Shown: positions 1-10,119 of the stretch, one piece after another
Layout: each line of letters starts with the position of its first letter
Numbering within the stretch: position 1 is the first letter of the stretch
Origin: an uncultured Lachnospiraceae bacterium
GTDB taxonomy: Bacteria > Bacillota > Clostridia > Lachnospirales > Lachnospiraceae
Length of the DNA: 48,255 nucleotides
Assembly: GCA_900317755.1 (NCBI GenBank)
Contig: ONHZ01000028.1
Span: forward strand, 1 to 48,255
Reading direction: 5' to 3'
Made by a program: the position numbers and the translations under genes
The notes under the pieces: generated by a model
What the model was told of the DNA's origin: nothing
The model's database searches: none
Seen by the model: the letters and a program-made list of their open reading frames with translations, nothing else

Positions 1-1
1 A

Positions 2-3000
2 CTTGGCAGTACCTATAATACATATTCAGTAACATTCAATGGAATAGTAAATTATTCCGGAAATGCCACTAAGACGGTTAATGTCACTGGTGATGGCTTT
101 GATATCAGTACAGTAAATCTCGTTCTTTCAAAATCATCAGATATCTATACTGGACAGAATCTGGCGCCAACCTATTCATTCACTCAGAATGGAAATCAGA
201 TTACCTTCCCGGAAGGTGCAGTGACAGTTACATATAAGGATGCCTCAGGAAATCCAATAGATGAAATAGTAAATGCTGGAAAGTACACAATTATTGCAAC
301 AGGAAATGCTCCATATTCTGGAAGCACCAGTGCTGATTTTACGGTAAAGCAATATAAGATAAAGAACCTTTCATATAAAATTTCAGCAAATGGCAAGTCA
401 TATTCAAACAGCGATACGAATAAGCGCTTTATAGCTACAGGTTCAGATATTAAGCCTGTTTTAAGCAGTGTAAGTATCCCGTCTACAACACTTTCTCTTA
501 CTGAAGATACAGATTTTAAGCTTAAGTATGACAGCTCATTATCAGATGTTGGAACGCATTCCATCAAACTCACAGGACAGGGTAATTACAGCGGAGCTGC
601 CACAATATCTTATCAGATAGTTGGAAATCTTAAGAATTACTCCATTCTGATTGGTGACGATGACAGCGTAGAAATGGCCAATGCATCTAATAGCTGGAAA
701 TCCGGTTATTCAGAAGATTATGATGGAAGTGCAAAAGATCCTTCTTTCACGCTTTTTGATGGCGATGACATTGAGGTAGACAGTGATTCATATACGTATA
801 CATTTTCAAATAATGTCAACGCCTCAGAAAATGCAAAAGTTACCATAACTGGCCAGAATGACTTAGAGGGACAGACCATTTCTGCAACCTTTACAATAAA
901 TCCGCTTACGCTGCCATCAAAGGCTCTTACAATAATTAACGATACGTTTACATATAATGCTTCCGACATCGAACTTACAAGGGGTGATGTAGAAGTTGAT
1001 TATTATACAAATCTGCTGAAGATAAATAAAAAGGTCCTCACATTTGGCACGGACTATGAATTATCCTATTCTTCTGACCATAAAAATGCCGGAACAGTAT
1101 CGGTTACTGCAACAGGCAAAGGAAACTATACTGGAACAACGGACGCAGAGACCTTCAAGATTGAACCTCTGAAAATTACAGACAAGGATGATATCAATAT
1201 CATATTTACTGATATTACCGACCAGGCAGATACGCCAAGCTTTGAATATACAGGTTCTGCCATAACGCCAGCCGTAAAACTCACATATAAAAAAGGTGAT
1301 GAGACTATTAATCTTGGTACCGCAGATTATAAAGCTACATATTCTAATAATACGAATGTAGGAAAATCTGCAAAAGTAACGGTAACTGGTCAGAATAATC
1401 TCACAGGAACGAAGACAAAGAACTTCAGTATTACTGAAAAGTCACTTGAGGGACTTACGTATACCATTGGCGGCGTGACGGTCGAGGGAAAGGCTGATCA
1501 GGAATCCTATGTTACTGATTATTCTGCTACATATACAGGAAAGACGATCGAACCTGCCATTACCATAATGGATGGGAATAAGAAGCTTACTTCTTCGGAT
1601 TTTGGATATACATTTGATAGGAATATTAATGCAAATACTGCAACCGAAAACACGGAGGATTCTTCTCCTGTAGCAAAAATAAAAGGAAAAGGAAATTATT
1701 CCGGAAACGAGATAGACCTTTATTTCAGTATTGAACCAAAAGATATTAATTCCGACACGATTACACCAAAGCTTTCAGATATAAACAGTGATACGCTTAA
1801 GCCGACCTTTACCCTTTCTGACAGCGAAGCTGGAGCAAACCTTAAAGAATCTACAGATTTTGATATCACTAGATATGACAGTACAAAGTCTGATGCTTCT
1901 GTGCCAGGTGCAGCAGGCGATTACACAGCAGTCTTCACTGGTAAAGGAAACTATACTGGTACAAGGAATTTTGAGTATACCATAGGTCAGAGCCTGGCAG
2001 ATGCTGATGTAGAAATCTACGGTGATAATGAAAAGGAAAATGATGCAGGTACATTTGAATATCTTGCAGGAAATCTGCCTTATGTTTCAGTAAGTCTGGA
2101 CGGTGGAAGTACTTATCTTAAAGGACCGGTCTATAAAAATGGAAGTTTTGTTAATGACAATACGACATCTGATTATATAGTTTCCGTGACACCAGAGGAC
2201 ATGAATGAAGGCGATACACTTAAGGTAACTGTTTCAGTAAATGAAAAGTCTTCTTCTGCGAAGAAATATTTTGGCAGCACCTCAAAGATAGCGCATGTCG
2301 ATGCTGGTTTTACAGTTACAAAAAGAGATATTTCAAAGGTACAGGATCAGCTGACCTTTACTGATGCCAATGCAAAATCTGGAAGAGGTACTTCAGGTGA
2401 TCCATTTATTTACGTTTGTGATGGAACAGACGCAGTAACACCAGATATTAGCATGACCTATGCTCCTGTATTCACACCGAAAAATGATAAGCTGTATGCT
2501 GGTAGACTTTCCACCAAGCCTGAGACAGTTTCTGCAGCAGTTACAAGAGTAGATAATGTGACTGCGACAAGCATTGATATTTCGAAGGCCGGCAAGAAAG
2601 GACAGATGACTGTCACAGGAAGCGGCAATTATGAGAGCAGTGCAACTGTCTATTATGAGGTTCAGACAGCCAAGGCAGATGATGTGAAAGCAGGTGCTGT
2701 TTCTGACATTACTTATGATGGAAATGTTCATCAGGATATTGATCCTGTTGTTACATTAGGAGACACGACACTTGTAAAGGATACTGACTATACAATTAAA
2801 TATACTGATACAGATAAGAATTATACAGATGTTGGAACATACAACTATCAGATCGTTGGAACTGGTACCATTTTCAATGGAACCATTGGTGGCACGTTCA
2901 AGATCGTTCCTGCAAACCTTTCAACAATCGGTGCTGCAGTTTCCACGATTTCAAACCAGACCTATACAGGAAGTTCAATAGAGCTTACAGCGACAAAGGA

Positions 3001-6000
3001 CGCAGTTTCCCTTCCATCTGGAAACCTGTTTAATGTTACAGCAAATGGAAATATTCTTACACCAATTGAAGGAAATACTGCACCTACAGCATCGGTTCCG
3101 CGGACAGGAGATTACTGGTTTACATATTCAAGAGAGACCTCAGCTGCCGGTAATGATCATACGAATCCTGGCAGAGTGATTCTCACAATTCACGGCAATG
3201 GAAACTATACTGGTACAGTCACAGGAAGCTTTTATATTACTGCAGATCTTTCTGACAGCAGATTATTTACAGTAAATGGCATTACAGATAATGAGACGCT
3301 CACGCTTTCAAGTGACGGAACACTGAAGGATGCTTCGGGAAAGACATTTACATATCCAGACAGCATCAGCATCACATATCAGGATAAAGTCAATGGCGGG
3401 ACAGCTACTCTGCCATCTTCATATTATTCTGTAGCTGTTACAAGCGGCGGAAGCATGTATACATCTGGTGATAAGACTGTTACAATCACTGGCATTCCTT
3501 CGTATGCGACAAATAAGGTTGAAAAGAAAATTAAAGTCGTAGGCAATGCAAATACTGCTGAAGTAAGCCTGCTTTCGACTACAGATGTCACGGTTTCTGC
3601 AAAGCAGGCAGATGGTTCATATATTATTGATTACACAGGATCTCAGCCTCAGCCTACAGTACTCGTTACATTTGGCGGGAAGAGACTGACTGAAGGAACA
3701 GACTACACAGTTTCAAACGGAATTCCTAGAGATGTAGGCTATGGTACAATTACTGTCACAGGAAATGGAACGACCTATTCAAGTGATTCTATAGTCGTGC
3801 CTGTTTACGTAAAGTATAATCTCAGCAAGGCAAATGTCACATTTGGCACGGATACATACAGTTACACTGGTGCACAAATCATTCCTTCGGATGAGATGGT
3901 GACAATTGGCTCAAAGCTTCTTTCAAGAACTACGGACTATCAGATTTCCTACAGGAACAATACGAATCCTGGAACAGCTTATGCCACAGTCACACCAGAT
4001 GCAAACGGGACACATTCTACGGGCTCTGCAACTGGTACTTTCAAGATTACACCAGTGACGCTTAATGATGATATGGTAACTGTTGATACTACGACCTCAT
4101 CAGATTTTTCTGGTACATATAATGGCAAAGAGCAGAAGCCTGGTGTGACAGTAATAGTCAACGGCCAGACACTCAAACAGGATACAGACTATACAGTAAA
4201 ATATTCGAATAATGTAAATGCAGGAGATGAGAAATCTACTTCCAAGCCTACGGTTACAGTGAAGGGTATTGGCGGATACACGGGTACAATTACGAAGTAT
4301 TTCACGATTTCACCAAAGGATATTTCAGCGCTTACAGACAGCGATATCGTAATAGAAAAAGCGCACTTTGCAGGAGAAGGCATAGCAGTAGAGCCAGCCA
4401 TTACTGTAAAGGATGGAAGCACCACTCTTAAGAAGGGAACAGATTATAATTATTCATCATCTGATTTTGCAAAAAATACTACCGTAAGTCTGAACGGCAG
4501 CACGGCATCAGTAACAATACATGGTTATGGAAACTATATTGGAGAAAGGAAAGCAGATTTTACTATAGATCCGCTTGACCTGTCATCAGATTCTCAGATT
4601 AAGCTTGAAAAAGCAGAAGCAGAATATACCGGAAATGAAGTAACGCCAACCGTTCAGGTCACAGTCGATAATGGATCAACGAATCCAGTTCTTGATTCAA
4701 AATACTATGATGTGAAAGTAGACAGCGGTGACGCAATCAAGGATGCCGGAACCTATACCTGCACAGTATCAGCAAATAGCACATATGAAGATTTTATTAC
4801 AGGCAGCAAGTCGTTTACATTCACAATAAATCCAAAGGAAATAAATTTCCTTGATGACAACTGGAATACGACCACTGATTCAGATGATGATACTGAAGAC
4901 AAATACGAACTTTATTATCAGGATGAGGAAGGTTCATGGCAGAAACTTGATAAAGACAGCTATCCTTCATTTACATACGATTATGCAAAAGGAAAAGAAG
5001 TTCCGGCTATTTATCTGATTGATACTTCTGATGATGTTGGAGGTAAAGCTGCTATCTCAGAAGGCTCTATCAGTACTTATGGTGTAAAGCTTACGAAGGA
5101 TAAGGATATTACTATTACCTATTCAAATAATACCTTTGCAGCCTCTGCTACAGGCGATAATGCACCGACCATCACCATTTCAGGAACCGGGAATTATTCT
5201 GGAAGCATCGTAAGGACATACAGTATTGGTAAGGACATAACAAATGGAATTTCAGTAAAACTGAGCCAGAAGACTTTCTATTATAACGGCGAAGAACAGA
5301 AGCCTACGGTTGAAAGTGTCCATTACAATGGAAAGAATCTTACAGAAGGTACGGATTATACAGTGACATTCCCTTCAACTTCTGTAAAAGCCGGCGAATA
5401 CAGTGTACAGATTACTGGTACTGGCGAGTACTATGGTACCTATGATGCAAAGTATACAATCAAGGGCAAGAAGCTAGCCGCAAGCCAGATTGGCATCGAA
5501 TTTACTGATCCGATCATCAAAGAAAAAGATGGCGAGTATTATGTATATTATGATGAGGATGTAGATAAATTCGAACCGGCTGTCGCAGTATATGATAAGA
5601 GTGACAAGACAAATACAGATGGTATTAAGCTTGATGAAGGCACGGACTATACTGTCACATACGGAGATGATTCACATGATAATAAATCATCCGGTACGGA
5701 CGGAATCGTTCACATTACACTGACTGGCGATTATTCAGGAACGGCAGCAAAGACCTTTGCAATCAAGAAGATTGATATTTCTGATTTTGCTCTCACATTT
5801 ACAGATGGCATAGAGGGAAATGATACAGATGGCTATACTGCTGAATATACGGGCAGTGCAGTTTCAGGCGACTTCTATATTCAGGGCAGTGCACCGGATG
5901 ATACGACGATCTATACAATTGATTCAACTGAGGATGATGCAAAAGCAAAGATAAGCTATGGTTTCACAGGTGACAGCTACCCTGGCATAAAAGAATTTAC

Positions 6001-7312
6001 GATTACTGGTATCGGAGATTACACAGGTACGATCACGAAAGATATTACGATTACAGGTAATATTGAAAATGCTACTGTAAGCGTTGGTGAAGCTAAGTAT
6101 ACAGGGGCTGAAGTTGACCCTCCTGTTACAGTTTCGTTCTATGGAAAGACGCTTACAGAAGGAACGGACTATGAGCTTAGCTATGCGCCAAGCAGCGACT
6201 ATGCATCAGGAACAGTGACGGTCACAGGAAAAGGGTATTTTACAGGAAGTGTTACTTCTGATTATACCTTGACAGCAAGTGGCGACATATTTACCATGAC
6301 ACTTCCAAACACGAAGTATCCGTATACAGGAAATGTCATTAAGCCGGTTCCTACAATCACGAATTCTGCAACTGGGACGACTGTGACAAATGCGACAATT
6401 ACCTATTCCAGCAGTTCTGACGGAAGCGACTGTATTCTGCCAGGTACTGTTACAGTAACGGCAGAAGTTCCTCTTCTTGATACAACGGTGACACTTACCG
6501 GACAGTATAGTATTGTTCAGGCATCGATTTATGACTGCACAATTACAGGGCTTGACAGCTACTATGATTATACTGGAAGCGTAATAAAGCCGCTTACAAA
6601 GAATAATATCAGTGTGACATTAGACGGAATGACAATTCCTACGGACTGCTATGATATCCAGTATCCGGATAAGGGATATATTCTTCCAGGCGCATATACC
6701 GTTTCAGTAGTTGGTAAAGGTGTAATTGGCGGGTACCAGGATCTTCATTATCAGATCAGAGTGCCAAAGGTTGAGAACCTTACAGCTTCAGCAGTTTCAA
6801 AGAATTCGGCCACACTTGCGTGGGACGGAGTAGGCGTTGCTTCCGGATATAGAATTACCTATGCGCAGGATGGAAAGCGTAAGATCATAAAGACTACGAA
6901 GAATTCCGTCACACTTACAGGCCTTCCTGAATCCGCAAATATCACGGTCGGTGTCAGCGCATATCTTAAGAATGGAACAAAGCTCTATTATAGCGTTGTA
7001 ACGCCAGTTTCCGTTGGAACTAAGCTTACTACACCTGCTATTACAAATATCCAGGCAGGCGTTGGAAAGAATACGCTTTCATGGAACAAGGTCCAGTCTT
7101 CAGGCGGATATATGATATACAGATGCACGACAAAGAACGGAAGCTATTATCCGCTTGCATCAGTACCTGCAAACAGGGCATATTTCACAGATACCCGTGC
7201 AAAGAGCGGCAGGACATATTATTACAAAGTATCTACCTATAGAATTACGGCAGATGGCACGAAATATGATGAGTCAGAGAAATCTGCAGCGGTCGGGGTA
7301 ACGACCAGATAA
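2..7312 (+). CDS. giant repetitive surface protein, 3' part (5' end outside window)
   Basis: The reading frame is open from the first bases, so the gene starts upstream; the GTG near 221 is internal. At least 2,430 residues are visible. They are built from more than 15 divergent Ig-like modules of about 75-110 residues. Each module has a motif such as YTGS or YNGKEQ.P, then a segment like LTEGTDYTVTY, then a closing glycine turn such as GKGNYTGT and a beta strand. The last 190 residues look like two fibronectin type III domains (SATLAWDGV and NTLSWNKV strands, ending YYYKVSTYR). The sequence is rich in Thr, Ser, Asp and Gly and almost free of Cys, as in secreted adhesin-like stalks. The protein ends in VGVTTR with no LPXTG-like motif or hydrophobic tail, so the next-door sortase would not anchor this end. 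Binding target unknown. Surface location is inferred from composition and neighbours. Confidence 0.85.
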   Translation, partial: LGSTYNTYSVTFNGIVNYSGNATKTVNVTGDGFDISTVNLVLSKSSDIYTGQNLAPTYSFTQNGNQITFPEGAVTVTYKDASGNPIDEIVNAGKYTIIATGNAPYSGSTSADFTVKQYKIKNLSYKISANGKSYSNSDTNKRFIATGSDIKPVLSSVSIPSTTLSLTEDTDFKLKYDSSLSDVGTHSIKLTGQGNYSGAATISYQIVGNLKNYSILIGDDDSVEMANASNSWKSGYSEDYDGSAKDPSFTLFDGDDIEVDSDSYTYTFSNNVNASENAKVTITGQNDLEGQTISATFTINPLTLPSKALTIINDTFTYNASDIELTRGDVEVDYYTNLLKINKKVLTFGTDYELSYSSDHKNAGTVSVTATGKGNYTGTTDAETFKIEPLKITDKDDINIIFTDITDQADTPSFEYTGSAITPAVKLTYKKGDETINLGTADYKATYSNNTNVGKSAKVTVTGQNNLTGTKTKNFSITEKSLEGLTYTIGGVTVEGKADQESYVTDYSATYTGKTIEPAITIMDGNKKLTSSDFGYTFDRNINANTATENTEDSSPVAKIKGKGNYSGNEIDLYFSIEPKDINSDTITPKLSDINSDTLKPTFTLSDSEAGANLKESTDFDITRYDSTKSDASVPGAAGDYTAVFTGKGNYTGTRNFEYTIGQSLADADVEIYGDNEKENDAGTFEYLAGNLPYVSVSLDGGSTYLKGPVYKNGSFVNDNTTSDYIVSVTPEDMNEGDTLKVTVSVNEKSSSAKKYFGSTSKIAHVDAGFTVTKRDISKVQDQLTFTDANAKSGRGTSGDPFIYVCDGTDAVTPDISMTYAPVFTPKNDKLYAGRLSTKPETVSAAVTRVDNVTATSIDISKAGKKGQMTVTGSGNYESSATVYYEVQTAKADDVKAGAVSDITYDGNVHQDIDPVVTLGDTTLVKDTDYTIKYTDTDKNYTDVGTYNYQIVGTGTIFNGTIGGTFKIVPANLSTIGAAVSTISNQTYTGSSIELTATKDAVSLPSGNLFNVTANGNILTPIEGNTAPTASVPRTGDYWFTYSRETSAAGNDHTNPGRVILTIHGNGNYTGTVTGSFYITADLSDSRLFTVNGITDNETLTLSSDGTLKDASGKTFTYPDSISITYQDKVNGGTATLPSSYYSVAVTSGGSMYTSGDKTVTITGIPSYATNKVEKKIKVVGNANTAEVSLLSTTDVTVSAKQADGSYIIDYTGSQPQPTVLVTFGGKRLTEGTDYTVSNGIPRDVGYGTITVTGNGTTYSSDSIVVPVYVKYNLSKANVTFGTDTYSYTGAQIIPSDEMVTIGSKLLSRTTDYQISYRNNTNPGTAYATVTPDANGTHSTGSATGTFKITPVTLNDDMVTVDTTTSSDFSGTYNGKEQKPGVTVIVNGQTLKQDTDYTVKYSNNVNAGDEKSTSKPTVTVKGIGGYTGTITKYFTISPKDISALTDSDIVIEKAHFAGEGIAVEPAITVKDGSTTLKKGTDYNYSSSDFAKNTTVSLNGSTASVTIHGYGNYIGERKADFTIDPLDLSSDSQIKLEKAEAEYTGNEVTPTVQVTVDNGSTNPVLDSKYYDVKVDSGDAIKDAGTYTCTVSANSTYEDFITGSKSFTFTINPKEINFLDDNWNTTTDSDDDTEDKYELYYQDEEGSWQKLDKDSYPSFTYDYAKGKEVPAIYLIDTSDDVGGKAAISEGSISTYGVKLTKDKDITITYSNNTFAASATGDNAPTITISGTGNYSGSIVRTYSIGKDITNGISVKLSQKTFYYNGEEQKPTVESVHYNGKNLTEGTDYTVTFPSTSVKAGEYSVQITGTGEYYGTYDAKYTIKGKKLAASQIGIEFTDPIIKEKDGEYYVYYDEDVDKFEPAVAVYDKSDKTNTDGIKLDEGTDYTVTYGDDSHDNKSSGTDGIVHITLTGDYSGTAAKTFAIKKIDISDFALTFTDGIEGNDTDGYTAEYTGSAVSGDFYIQGSAPDDTTIYTIDSTEDDAKAKISYGFTGDSYPGIKEFTITGIGDYTGTITKDITITGNIENATVSVGEAKYTGAEVDPPVTVSFYGKTLTEGTDYELSYAPSSDYASGTVTVTGKGYFTGSVTSDYTLTASGDIFTMTLPNTKYPYTGNVIKPVPTITNSATGTTVTNATITYSSSSDGSDCILPGTVTVTAEVPLLDTTVTLTGQYSIVQASIYDCTITGLDSYYDYTGSVIKPLTKNNISVTLDGMTIPTDCYDIQYPDKGYILPGAYTVSVVGKGVIGGYQDLHYQIRVPKVENLTASAVSKNSATLAWDGVGVASGYRITYAQDGKRKIIKTTKNSVTLTGLPESANITVGVSAYLKNGTKLYYSVVTPVSVGTKLTTPAITNIQAGVGKNTLSWNKVQSSGGYMIYRCTTKNGSYYPLASVPANRAYFTDTRAKSGRTYYYKVSTYRITADGTKYDESEKSAAVGVTTR

Positions 7313-7349
7313 TTTCTTTGATTTTGGTCAAAAAAATAATATTTATCTA

Positions 7350-7388
7350 AGCGGCTTCGGAAGTCTTTTCCGAAGCTGTTTTTTTTGT
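7350..7388 (+). terminator. rho-independent terminator after the giant surface protein
   Basis: The arms GCTTCGGAA and TTCCGAAGC form a stem, extended by a wobble and one more pair, around a 4-5 nt loop and followed by eight T residues. It lies 38 nt after the stop codon, and only 14 nt before the sortase start codon. Confidence 0.85.
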
Positions 7389-7401
7389 TATACTAGAGGC
7401 T

Positions 7402-8694
7402 ATGGCAGATGACGAATTAGAAAAAAATGAAAATATAGATAATGCCGAAGAGCCTGTTGATGATAATTCAGATTTTGACGATTTAGATGACAGCACAGAA
7501 ATAGATAATTCTGAAAATACTGAATCAAAAAGGGTATATAAGATAGGCGAATATACCTTTTATACACTGAGGGAATACCGTGATGCGCAGGAAGATCTGC
7601 GAAAAATCAGTGTCATTCAGGAGAAGCTGAATATTCAGGATCCGGAGACTGCAGTCAAAATATATAAATCCATCCGCCAGGGTGAGATTACCTTTAAGTC
7701 TCCAATCGGCGAAAAGTTTAAAAAGCATATTTCAGACATCGTAGCTGAGAAATCAAAGGGCTTTATTGCAGATAAAAAGGTCGTTGAAGAGGTAAAGGGA
7801 AAAGTAAGATGGCAGGGATACCTTGGCATTGTGCTTGCAGGAATCGCAGCCGTGCTCTTTATTTATTTTGGGACGACACAGTATCACGAATATAAGACTG
7901 CAAAAAAAGCCGAGGCCATGCGGGAGATTGCGCAAAAATCGTCTAAAGGGAGCACGCTGCCTTCTTCTGGGTCAAAAGTTTCTGAAACATTTGAAGCTTC
8001 GTCTGCAGTTAGCGGCAGCGGGGCAGCTGATCCCTTTGCAGACAAGCCTTTTGTAGATGCTTCTACGCTTACGATTCTTCCAGAATATCAGGCACTTTAT
8101 ACTGAAAATAATGACATGGTAGGCTGGCTCGAAATTCCAGAGACGAATCAGCCGAATAATCCTTTCTTAGCCTATCCTGTGGTTCAGACGGAGAAAGATG
8201 CATCGGTCGGAGACACAGGGAATTATTACTACCTGAAGAAGAATTTTGACAAGCAGGACGACTCAAATGGCACGCTTTTCATGGATTACCGTAGCGATTT
8301 TGTGAATCCGACTACAAATACCATCATCTATGGGCACAATATGAAAAGCGGCCTGATGTTTGGAAATCTTTCAGATTACTATGAAAGCAAAGACTTTTAT
8401 GAGAGCCACAAGACGATATATTTTAATACGCTGTATGAGCACAGGGAGTATGAGGTCATAGCAGTATGTCTGTCTGAAGTGAATTATCAGGATGAAAACA
8501 GCTACAGATATTATAATTTCATCGATGCCTCAAATATGGATGAGTGGAATGCCTTCACAGAGAATGTAAAGTCGCTTTCAATCTATCCAAGGGATTTTAA
8601 GGTAAATCCGGGTACGGAACTCCTTACACTTTCAACCTGCGACAGCTATAAACAGAATGGCAGGCTGTTTATTGTGGCAAAGAGGGTTAGCTGA
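7402..8694 (+). CDS. class B-type sortase with acidic cytoplasmic N-terminal extension
   Basis: Sortases are membrane cysteine transpeptidases that link surface proteins to peptidoglycan. The 430-residue protein has a very acidic stretch (about 1-42), a charged helical region with a YTFYTLREY motif (about 48-135), one membrane segment (about 138-157), a Ser/Ala-rich linker and a sortase domain (about 225-430). The catalytic set is visible: His312 in IIYGHNM, Cys413 in TLSTC and Arg421 in NGRLF. TLSTC is typical of class B. The roughly 135-residue cytosolic extension makes it longer than classical SrtB (about 230-250 residues). The start is set by the absence of any other in-frame ATG/GTG before the membrane segment, although the Shine-Dalgarno match (AGAGG) sits only 2 nt from the ATG. 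A terminator hairpin ends 14 nt upstream. The next gene encodes a likely substrate. Confidence 0.9.
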   Translation: MADDELEKNENIDNAEEPVDDNSDFDDLDDSTEIDNSENTESKRVYKIGEYTFYTLREYRDAQEDLRKISVIQEKLNIQDPETAVKIYKSIRQGEITFKSPIGEKFKKHISDIVAEKSKGFIADKKVVEEVKGKVRWQGYLGIVLAGIAAVLFIYFGTTQYHEYKTAKKAEAMREIAQKSSKGSTLPSSGSKVSETFEASSAVSGSGAADPFADKPFVDASTLTILPEYQALYTENNDMVGWLEIPETNQPNNPFLAYPVVQTEKDASVGDTGNYYYLKKNFDKQDDSNGTLFMDYRSDFVNPTTNTIIYGHNMKSGLMFGNLSDYYESKDFYESHKTIYFNTLYEHREYEVIAVCLSEVNYQDENSYRYYNFIDASNMDEWNAFTENVKSLSIYPRDFKVNPGTELLTLSTCDSYKQNGRLFIVAKRVS

Positions 8695-8825
8695 GGTAAT
8701 GGATTACCAATATTTTGTATAAAATATATAGAATTTTACATTATATTGATATATAATTAAACTGTGTGTCAAATTACATATGTTTTGGATTTGTCACAGG
8801 TTGTATTTTTCAATGAAAAATTTTA

Positions 8826-8853
8826 TTGACATGCTTGTCATTTTTTATATACA
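8826..8853 (+). promoter_or_regulatory. weak candidate promoter before the PKTAD surface protein
   Basis: TTGACA and TATACA are separated by 16 nt. The start point would fall at about 8860, past the AGGAG ribosome site, giving a nearly leaderless transcript, so the real promoter may be further upstream in the AT-rich 170-nt gap. Confidence 0.25.
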
Positions 8854-8865
8854 GGAGAATGCCGG

Positions 8866-9975
8866 ATGAAGAGGGGTACAAAAATTGGGTGGCTGCTCAT
8901 AGCCGTTTCAATTGTATTATCTATATGGGTGATCGTAGGGCAGAGTTCGAAAGCTACAGACGAAGACAATACTGGGGTAGAGCTATATAATATTCCAGCT
9001 GGAGAAGATGCAGACGACACGACAGCAGATGCTTCTTTAGTTACTACAGAGTCTACGGATGCTGTTACGCCGGCTGCTACATTGTCAGATACCACAGCCA
9101 CAGATACTACGACAGATACGACTTTTACTCAGGATGATGGACTGGTTCTTTCAAGTGATGGTACCAGAATCATAAGCTATAGTGGAAATGGCGACAGCGT
9201 CACGATTCCAGCGACAGTCACATTAGGGGCTACAGCAGCCGTTTTTAATTCGTCAAATCTCAAGCATATTTATGTAGCTCCTGGAAACACAGTATATGGT
9301 TCTTTTGGAGACTGCCTTTATAATGCATCATTTTCTACATTGATCAAGGTACCAAATGGACTTACCGATGTCACTCTGAATCAGTCGGTATCTACTATTG
9401 GTGCTGATGCTTTTAATGGCTCAAGCATTAGTTCAGTGACTATTCCGGATTCAGTGACGAGCATAGATGATCAGGGATCCTGGAGCCCTCAAACCTTTTA
9501 TTGTTCAGAAGGTTCGGCCGCAGACAAGTATGCCCAGAACCATAGCATAAATGCGATTTATCCGACCTCCAGTGATGGTGATGAAGACGATAATACGAAC
9601 ACGAATGGCGGTACGAGTACAGAAACGAATGGCGGCACAAGCACAAACGGTGGCACTGCATCAAATACCACTGCACCAGCACCAAGTACTACCCAGACCA
9701 ATAATGTTACCGTAAACTCAACGCCACAGCCAGCACCACAGCCTGCAGAAACAGCCGCTCCAGCAAATACAAATGCCAGCACGACAGGCGGTTCATCAGG
9801 CAGGACAGGCGGTCATACACAGGATGCCACACCGAAGACTGCAGATGGGGACATCGATCCAAGACTGATTCTCTGTTTTGCTACTTTGGCAGCAGGAATC
9901 GGAATTCTGCTTTATTCGAGAAGCAGGAAGAAGGTCATTATCGCAGCTGAAAGCGAGCACGGACTTGACGATTAA
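8866..9975 (+). CDS. sortase-anchored surface protein with LRR_5/BspA-like domain and PKTAD sorting signal
   Basis: The 369-residue protein begins with a signal peptide or signal anchor (about 7-26). A Thr/Asp-rich segment follows, then a BspA-like leucine-rich region (about 88-225) with motifs such as VTIPATV, TIGADAF and VTIPDSVTSI, then a low-complexity Thr/Asn/Gly and Pro/Ala linker with repeated NGGTST units. The C-terminus has the layout of a cell-wall sorting signal: PKTAD at 323-327, a hydrophobic stretch (about 332-350), then RSRKK. The motif belongs to the (S/N/P)PKTxD variants seen in Clostridia rather than LPXTG, and the sortase gene directly upstream is the natural partner. About 13 more residues ending in an acidic LDD follow the basic cluster, a longer tail than usual. 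The start has an AGGAG site 8 nt upstream. Binding function is not known. Confidence 0.8.
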   Translation: MKRGTKIGWLLIAVSIVLSIWVIVGQSSKATDEDNTGVELYNIPAGEDADDTTADASLVTTESTDAVTPAATLSDTTATDTTTDTTFTQDDGLVLSSDGTRIISYSGNGDSVTIPATVTLGATAAVFNSSNLKHIYVAPGNTVYGSFGDCLYNASFSTLIKVPNGLTDVTLNQSVSTIGADAFNGSSISSVTIPDSVTSIDDQGSWSPQTFYCSEGSAADKYAQNHSINAIYPTSSDGDEDDNTNTNGGTSTETNGGTSTNGGTASNTTAPAPSTTQTNNVTVNSTPQPAPQPAETAAPANTNASTTGGSSGRTGGHTQDATPKTADGDIDPRLILCFATLAAGIGILLYSRSRKKVIIAAESEHGLDD

Positions 9976-9996
9976 TTTAAGATATTAAAGAATAGC

Positions 9997-10046
9997 AAAA
10001 GCCCTTTGACGGAACGATATAGGTTTTGTCAAAGGGCTTTATTTTT
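9997..10046. terminator. bidirectional terminator between convergent genes
   Basis: The arms AAAGCCCTTTGAC and GTCAAAGGGCTTT give a 13-bp stem, with a T-rich tail on the plus strand and a run of A before the left arm that serves as the T tail for minus-strand transcripts. Confidence 0.85.
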
Positions 10047-10119
10047 CATATTGAGAATCCATGAGCCAAGTGAATTTTCCTGTGTGCTGATAAGAAGAAA
10101 GTTGAGGAATCATTCTGCA

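Noticed and set aside
221-300. GTG at 221 as the start of the giant surface protein
   Set aside because: The frame and the repeat pattern continue upstream to the window edge without a stop.
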